Positions 59,819 to 64,000 of a stretch of 64,000 nt of DNA are shown here, one piece after another (position 1 is the stretch's first letter; the number at the start of each line of letters is the position of its first letter). The position numbers and the translations under genes are program-made. The notes below the pieces were generated by a model. That model was given only the letters and a program-made list of their open reading frames with translations, was not told the origin of the DNA and ran no database searches. This DNA comes from Fidelibacterota bacterium (lineage in GTDB: Bacteria; Fidelibacterota; Marinisomatia; SCGC-AAA003-L08; TS1B11): positions 220,654 through 284,653 of the forward strand of contig SCKJ01000003.1 of the NCBI GenBank assembly GCA_004124875.1, read 5' to 3'.

Positions 59819-62113
59819 ATGTTATACATCAACATCATCAGCCTTGCGTTTCTTGCCGCGGTAATCATTTTTATGGTCCGCCTGGGGGGTAGCCAGGGAC
59901 TGCGCCGCGACGCGGGGTGGAATATTATTCATGCCGGCGTCATTACAATGCTGCTGGTTAATATCCTCGATTTTACCCGCCACCTATCAGCCTTGAAGCC
60001 CGGTTTTCCCATGCTGTCTGAAGGCATTTCCGACATAATTATCACGGCAGGTTACGTTGGGGGGTTTATTTTGGTGATCGTCGGCGGCGCACAGTGGTTG
60101 CCGGTGCTCATTGAGCGGCAGAAAGAGATGGCGGTGCATGCCATCAGTCAAAAGATAGCCCTTACCGAAGACAAATACCGCAAGCTATTCCAGGAATCGT
60201 ACAATGCCATCTTTATCCACGATTTCAGCGGTCAAATTTTCGATGCCAACCACGGCGCGGAGCAACTCACAGGTTATAGCATGGCCGAGTTGCTGGGGAT
60301 GACCATTCAGCAGCTTCATCCGGACCCCGAAGCCAAAGCGGTCGAAAAAGATCTCCGGCGAGCGAACACCCGGAATAAGATTTTGGTGGAAACCCGGTTC
60401 AAACGGAAATCGGGGGAGATCATTGACGTTGAGATCAGCGGCATCGTTATTGGCGGTGACGCCGCTAAGGGCTTGGTACAAGGCGTGGTCCGGGACATCA
60501 CGGCCCAGAAAGCGTCGCGCCTGGCCCTGAAAGCTTCGCACAGTCAACTTGAGCATGAGGTGGTTGTACGGTCTGCCCAGTTGGCTGAGGAGCAGGAGCG
60601 GCTCGCCACCACTTTGCGGGCCATCAGCGATTCCGTCTTTTCCCTGGGCCTGGACGGGCGTATCCTCTATATGAATAGAGCTGCGGCGGACCTGACGGGT
60701 TGGGATGTCACCGATGCCCTGGGCCGGCCTATCGGAGAGGTGGTCTCGCTGCTTGAGGACAAGGGTGAAGAGCCGTTTCCCTTTTCCATGGGGGAGGCCC
60801 TGCGGCAGGCGGCCGAAGCCACTCCCGTTCCAATCTCCTCCCTGCTGATGGGGAAGGGCGGCGAGCAGCGCCATATCCGCTATATTGTGACGCCAATTCG
60901 TGATGCGCATAGATCCGTGAATGGCGTCGTGCTGGTCATTGGTGACACCACAGAACTGGAGCGGGCGGAATCGGAGCGCCTCAGGACCCAAAAACTCGAA
61001 TCGCTGGGGATACTGGCAGGTGGACTGGCGCACGATTTTAACAATTTCCTCATGGGAATCATGCTCAACATCGCCAACGCCAGGCTACTGGCTCATGACG
61101 AGCAGATTATCGGACACCTGTCCCTTGCTGAAACCTCCGTTGAAAAAGCCAAAGGGATAACCCAGCAGCTGCTAACCTTTGCCGAAGGTGGCGCGCCTAT
61201 CAAGAGCAGCACTCCCATCTCGCCCCTTATCAAGGAGAATGTCAATTTCGCGCTGCATGGCACTGATATTCTCAGCGAATTCTCAGTGGAATCACAGATG
61301 GGCGCTGTGTATATCGATAGCGGACAGATAACGCAGGTCATCAATAACCTCGTGATCAACGCAGTGCATGCGATGCCCAAAGGTGGCACGCTCTTCGTGC
61401 GGGCGAAGACCTTGGAGTTTACTGCCCCCCCGATCCCTGCAGACCTTGCACCGGGTAAATATGCGGCCATTTCGATAGAGGATCAGGGTGAAGGCATTGA
61501 TCCCGACGATATCGAGTACATTTTTGATCCTTATTTCACGACCCGCAGCTCGGGGAGCGGACTGGGATTGGCGTCATGCTACAGCATCCTCCGGCAGCAT
61601 AAGGGTGGAATAACAGTTCAGTCGGCGAAAGACGCTGGCAGCACCTTTACCTTTTATCTCCCGATCGTGGATGGCTCTGACGAGTCAGTTCATGCGGCCA
61701 ACGACGGGATTCATACAGGTGCGGGAAAAATTCTGGTAGTGGATGATGATGAAATGATCAGGGTATCTCTGCAGACGCTCCTGGAAATAATGGGTTACAC
61801 GGTCGAGACCGTGGCCAACGGCGATGAGGCTGAGAATGTTTTCACCAGGGCCCATTGCGCAGAGAAGCCTTTTGATCTGGCCATACTCGACCTCACCATT
61901 CCCGGCGGCAGAGGGGGTGTTGAAACGTTCGAGGCGCTGCGGAAAATTGATTCCGCCATCATCGGCATTGTCACCAGTGGATACGCCACCAATCCGGTCA
62001 TGGCGAACCATGCCGACTTCGGTTTTAAGGGGGTGCTGCCCAAGCCGTTCAGGCCGGAGGACTTGAGCGCCGTGCTGAAGAACGTTACCGCTGATGGCAA
62101 GATGCAAAAGTAG
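59819..62113 (+). CDS. Hybrid sensor histidine kinase with two PAS domains and a receiver
   Basis: Membrane-associated two-component sensor of 764 residues. N-terminal membrane segments at about 2-20, 37-53 and 75-92. PAS1 from about 120 (KYRKLFQESYNAIFIHDFSGQI, LTGYSMAELLGMTI). PAS2 from about 261 (TLRAISDSVFSLGLDGRILYMNRAA, DLTGWDV). Dimerisation helix with phospho-His near 405 (GGLAHDFNNFLMGI, the NtrB-like HDFNN type). ATPase boxes are QVINNLVINAVHAM, IEDQGEGIDPDD, DPYFTTRSSGSGLG. A C-terminal receiver starts ILVVDDDEMIRVS, with phospho-Asp near 690 (AILDLTIPGG) and LPKPFRPEDL. No dedicated response regulator is adjacent. Followed by a terminator. Confidence 0.92.
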   Translation: MLYINIISLAFLAAVIIFMVRLGGSQGLRRDAGWNIIHAGVITMLLVNILDFTRHLSALKPGFPMLSEGISDIIITAGYVGGFILVIVGGAQWLPVLIERQKEMAVHAISQKIALTEDKYRKLFQESYNAIFIHDFSGQIFDANHGAEQLTGYSMAELLGMTIQQLHPDPEAKAVEKDLRRANTRNKILVETRFKRKSGEIIDVEISGIVIGGDAAKGLVQGVVRDITAQKASRLALKASHSQLEHEVVVRSAQLAEEQERLATTLRAISDSVFSLGLDGRILYMNRAAADLTGWDVTDALGRPIGEVVSLLEDKGEEPFPFSMGEALRQAAEATPVPISSLLMGKGGEQRHIRYIVTPIRDAHRSVNGVVLVIGDTTELERAESERLRTQKLESLGILAGGLAHDFNNFLMGIMLNIANARLLAHDEQIIGHLSLAETSVEKAKGITQQLLTFAEGGAPIKSSTPISPLIKENVNFALHGTDILSEFSVESQMGAVYIDSGQITQVINNLVINAVHAMPKGGTLFVRAKTLEFTAPPIPADLAPGKYAAISIEDQGEGIDPDDIEYIFDPYFTTRSSGSGLGLASCYSILRQHKGGITVQSAKDAGSTFTFYLPIVDGSDESVHAANDGIHTGAGKILVVDDDEMIRVSLQTLLEIMGYTVETVANGDEAENVFTRAHCAEKPFDLAILDLTIPGGRGGVETFEALRKIDSAIIGIVTSGYATNPVMANHADFGFKGVLPKPFRPEDLSAVLKNVTADGKMQK

Positions 62114-62246
62114 GGCAGGCTGCGTCCGGTCCCCTTGCTAGCGGCTGACGAAGATTCCCAACAACTTGCGGGCGGAATATGGCTTGGCCCATCTATGCTG
62201 AGACTGCGCCGGACCGGCCGTGATTTCAGATACATCCATCGCGTAG

Positions 62247-62271
62247 TCCCGCATTTTTGCGGGAGTTTTTT
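62247..62271 (+). terminator. Intrinsic terminator after the hybrid kinase
   Basis: TCCCGCA pairs with TGCGGGA around a short T-rich loop and is followed by GTTTTTT. It lies about 130 bases after the kinase stop and before the epimerase gene, separating the two transcripts. Confidence 0.8.
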
Positions 62272-62341
62272 CGGATTCCCCCGAGGGAGGCGCAGTAACT
62301 TCGCGGCCACGGCGCCAAGCATAAAAAAATTGAAAAGATAG

Positions 62342-63301
62342 ATGAAAATTTTGATCGTTGGAGGAGCAGGTTACATCGGCTCCAAATTGATCCCTCAGCT
62401 ACTCAACCGGGGGTACGAGGTTGATGTAGTCGATCTATTGTGGTTCGGCAACTACCTGCCTGAAGCGGCGCCGGTAAAGCAGATCGATGTATTTGACCTC
62501 CGGGAGGATGACCTCAAGGGCTATGAACAGGTGATTTTTCTAGCCGGTTTATCGAACGATCCCATGGCAGAATTTTCGCCGGGCATGAATTTCATCTGCA
62601 ATGCTGCCGGTCCGGCCTATTTGGGCTATCTGTCGAAACGTGCCGGAGTGAAGCGCTACATCTTCGCTGGCTCATGCAGCGTTTACGGCTACACGGTGGA
62701 CGAGCTCTATTCGGAAGAGTCGCCTGTCCATTCCGACTATCCTTACGGCATATCCAAACTCCAGGGCGAACAGGCCAGTATGCAGCTGCGCAGTGACGAT
62801 TTTTCCGTCATCACGTTCCGCCAGGGGACAGTTAGCGGGTACAGTCCCCGTATGCGTCTGGATCTGGTGGTCAATACCATGTTCAAGACGGCCGTTCAAA
62901 GCGGAAAAATCACCGTTAACAATCCGGCCATTTGGCGGCCCATTCTCAGTATTGAGGATGCGGCCAACGCTTATATCCGGGCCATTGAAGCGAGTTATGA
63001 GATTTCGGGGACATTCAACATCTCATCGGGAAACTATACGGTGGGCGAGATCAGCGACATTGTGAAAGCGACCGTTGAAAAGCAGATGGAGACGCACATT
63101 GAGGTGGAGATAAACCACATTTCGGACTACCGCAATTACAAAGTCACCCATGACAAGGCGGTAAAAATCCTCAGCTTCAAGCCGAAGCACGATGTGGAGT
63201 CGATTGTGCAGGACCTCATCTCCAACCGGGAGCGGTTTGCTGATTTTGACAACGAGAATTATTACAATATCAAGACATTCCGGAAACTGAAACTGGCCTG
63301 A
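62342..63301 (+). CDS. NAD-dependent nucleotide-sugar epimerase/dehydratase
   Basis: 319-residue extended SDR. NAD-binding ILIVGGAGYIGSKLIPQL, VFLAGLSNDP, catalytic Ser in FAGSCSVYGY and YPYGISKLQGE (YxxxK) at the expected places, RPILSIEDAANAYIRAIE typical of NAD-dependent sugar epimerases such as GalE/WcaG-like enzymes. The substrate, probably a UDP- or GDP-sugar, is not clear. Likely envelope polysaccharide biosynthesis. It starts with an ATG preceded by GAAAAGATAG. Downstream there is no clear sugar gene cluster in the window. Confidence 0.88.
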   Translation: MKILIVGGAGYIGSKLIPQLLNRGYEVDVVDLLWFGNYLPEAAPVKQIDVFDLREDDLKGYEQVIFLAGLSNDPMAEFSPGMNFICNAAGPAYLGYLSKRAGVKRYIFAGSCSVYGYTVDELYSEESPVHSDYPYGISKLQGEQASMQLRSDDFSVITFRQGTVSGYSPRMRLDLVVNTMFKTAVQSGKITVNNPAIWRPILSIEDAANAYIRAIEASYEISGTFNISSGNYTVGEISDIVKATVEKQMETHIEVEINHISDYRNYKVTHDKAVKILSFKPKHDVESIVQDLISNRERFADFDNENYYNIKTFRKLKLA

Positions 63302-63890
63302 TGGATGTCCCGGGCGCGGAAATCACCCGTGCACCGGCTATATTTTGCCAGGGAATGCCCTGCATCCCTGATCGAAATCCGACCTGCGGTTGTCGAATGA
63401 TGCCGGCAGAAAATTTCGTTTGGATGCCCCGGATTTCAACGCCATCAACAAGTGACGATGAGGCGGACCTCCCGGAGCTGCTGAACTACCCGCATTCTGA
63501 TCTAGATTTTTAATCCTTATAAACCTATATAGAATAACATTTTAGAGTGCTTATACATTTTCTTGGCGTCGTGATTTGGAGATTCCAGAAGCGCTCCCGA
63601 CCTTCTCATGCTGCCGGCGAGACTGATGCCATTCTACGTTGAAAAAGACCGGCCAACCGCAAACTTTTATCGGAAAGCGTGATCTAGCCGACTTCTGCTG
63701 CTGTTCTGCGGCTTTCTGATGGGGCAGAAAATCTGCCAATCCCCTTCGCTAGGACACGCAATTATATCTCAAGAGCATCCTCATTTTGCCGATACGGATG
63801 AAGTGGGTGCGCTCCCCCCGCGGACGAAAATTCCACTTGGTCCATCGATTCCCGAAAATATCATGGAAGAGCGCATCCAATCGTTGGTAG
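63302..63890. other. Gene-poor stretch after the epimerase
   Basis: About 590 bases. A forward frame from 63301 to 63513 of 70 codons starts in the epimerase stop but has no recognised family, several Cys and Pro residues, and no ribosome site; I do not call it. Bases 63510-63600 are AT-rich and may hold the promoter of the next gene. Nothing else is recognised. Confidence 0.5.
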
Positions 63891-64000
63891 ATGAAGATGC
63901 GCGATACTGTCAATATTACCCTCTCCAGACTGTGCCTCGGTGCCGTGCTGTTGGCATGCCCTGCGTTGATTTTAGCCCAGGCTGTTACATTTAGTGCTGC
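63891..64000 (+). CDS. Start of a secreted protein, cut by the right edge
   Basis: A frame opening ATG-AAG-ATG at 63891 reads MKMRDTVNIT then LSRLCLGAVLLACPALILAQ and runs off the end. This is a clear Sec signal peptide with basic start, hydrophobic core and ALILAQA cleavage site; the cysteine in LLACP could alternatively be a lipobox. Another frame starting at 63864 overlaps it and ends before the edge without features. Product unknown because only about 36 residues are visible. Confidence 0.6.
   Translation, partial: MKMRDTVNITLSRLCLGAVLLACPALILAQAVTFSA

Noticed and set aside
63301-63513. 70-codon frame at the end of the epimerase
   Set aside because: No recognised family, no ribosome site and low-quality composition.
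1-64000. CRISPR array, rRNA operon, tmRNA, RNase P RNA, SRP RNA or prophage
   Set aside because: I looked for direct repeats with spacers and for the conserved core sequences of these RNAs and phage structural genes, and saw none.

Overview
The 64 kb window is a bacterial chromosome segment with moderately high GC. Two TonB-dependent receptors with carboxypeptidase-regulatory N-termini, a DUF5916 outer-membrane protein, lipoproteins, many TolB-like/TPR proteins with or without class III cyclase domains, and promoters resembling the Bacteroidota -10 consensus (TAnnTTTG) all point to an uncultured member of the FCB group. Marinimicrobia, Calditrichota or KSB1-like lineages are possible. This affiliation is inferred; no rRNA gene is present. 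Most genes lack a strong Shine-Dalgarno sequence.

Layout. 1-9.3 kb: a TonB receptor running off the left edge, a decayed histidine-kinase fragment, a GNAT acetyltransferase, a tiny ORF with a perfect Shine-Dalgarno and its own terminator, then a dienelactone hydrolase, a DUF5117/DUF4953 zinc protease and a family-2 glycosyltransferase. 9.3-12.6 kb: an AT-richer islet (DUF2971 protein, FG-GAP lipoprotein) flanked by a decayed 3' half of a tRNA-Arg-like gene and by two MITE-like repeats. 12.6-17.7 kb: RadC, then an apparent three-gene operon of a Pycsar-effector-like membrane protein, a QueD/PTPS-family protein and a membrane peroxiredoxin-like protein read through an in-frame UGA (probable selenocysteine), followed by a double-domain ThyX and CysQ. 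17.8-31.2 kb: a YceI-like protein, UbiA, two cyclase-TolB-TPR proteins, one TM-TolB-TPR protein, an SDR, and a glycerophosphodiesterase/LTA-synthase-like pair, ending at tRNA-Asn. 31.2-39.4 kb: a DUF5916 barrel, two tandem HD-GYP proteins, a geranylgeranyl-reductase-family protein and an SLBB polysaccharide-export protein. 39.4-44.8 kb: the thrC-thrB-lysC-asd-SDR cluster. 44.8-50.2 kb: an exact 34-residue repeat protein, an XRE regulator, the second TonB receptor and a SnoaL-like lipoprotein. 50.3-56.4 kb: proB-proA-proC behind a possible attenuator, and amtB-glnB-porin. 56.4-64 kb: a fourth TolB-TPR protein, DoxX, a hybrid histidine kinase, an epimerase, and the start of a secreted protein.

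The most coherent unexplained pattern is the TolB-TPR family. Three of its genes share an identically spaced promoter (TTTTGC-N18-TTACATTC, 24-25 nt before the start codon). Three short remnants of the family's N-terminal module lie beside family genes on the same strand, and a fourth member carries the module twice. This points to repeated duplication and loss of a regulated signalling family. The strongest single-gene novelty is the UGA-containing redox protein with a UxxC motif and a hairpin just after the UGA.
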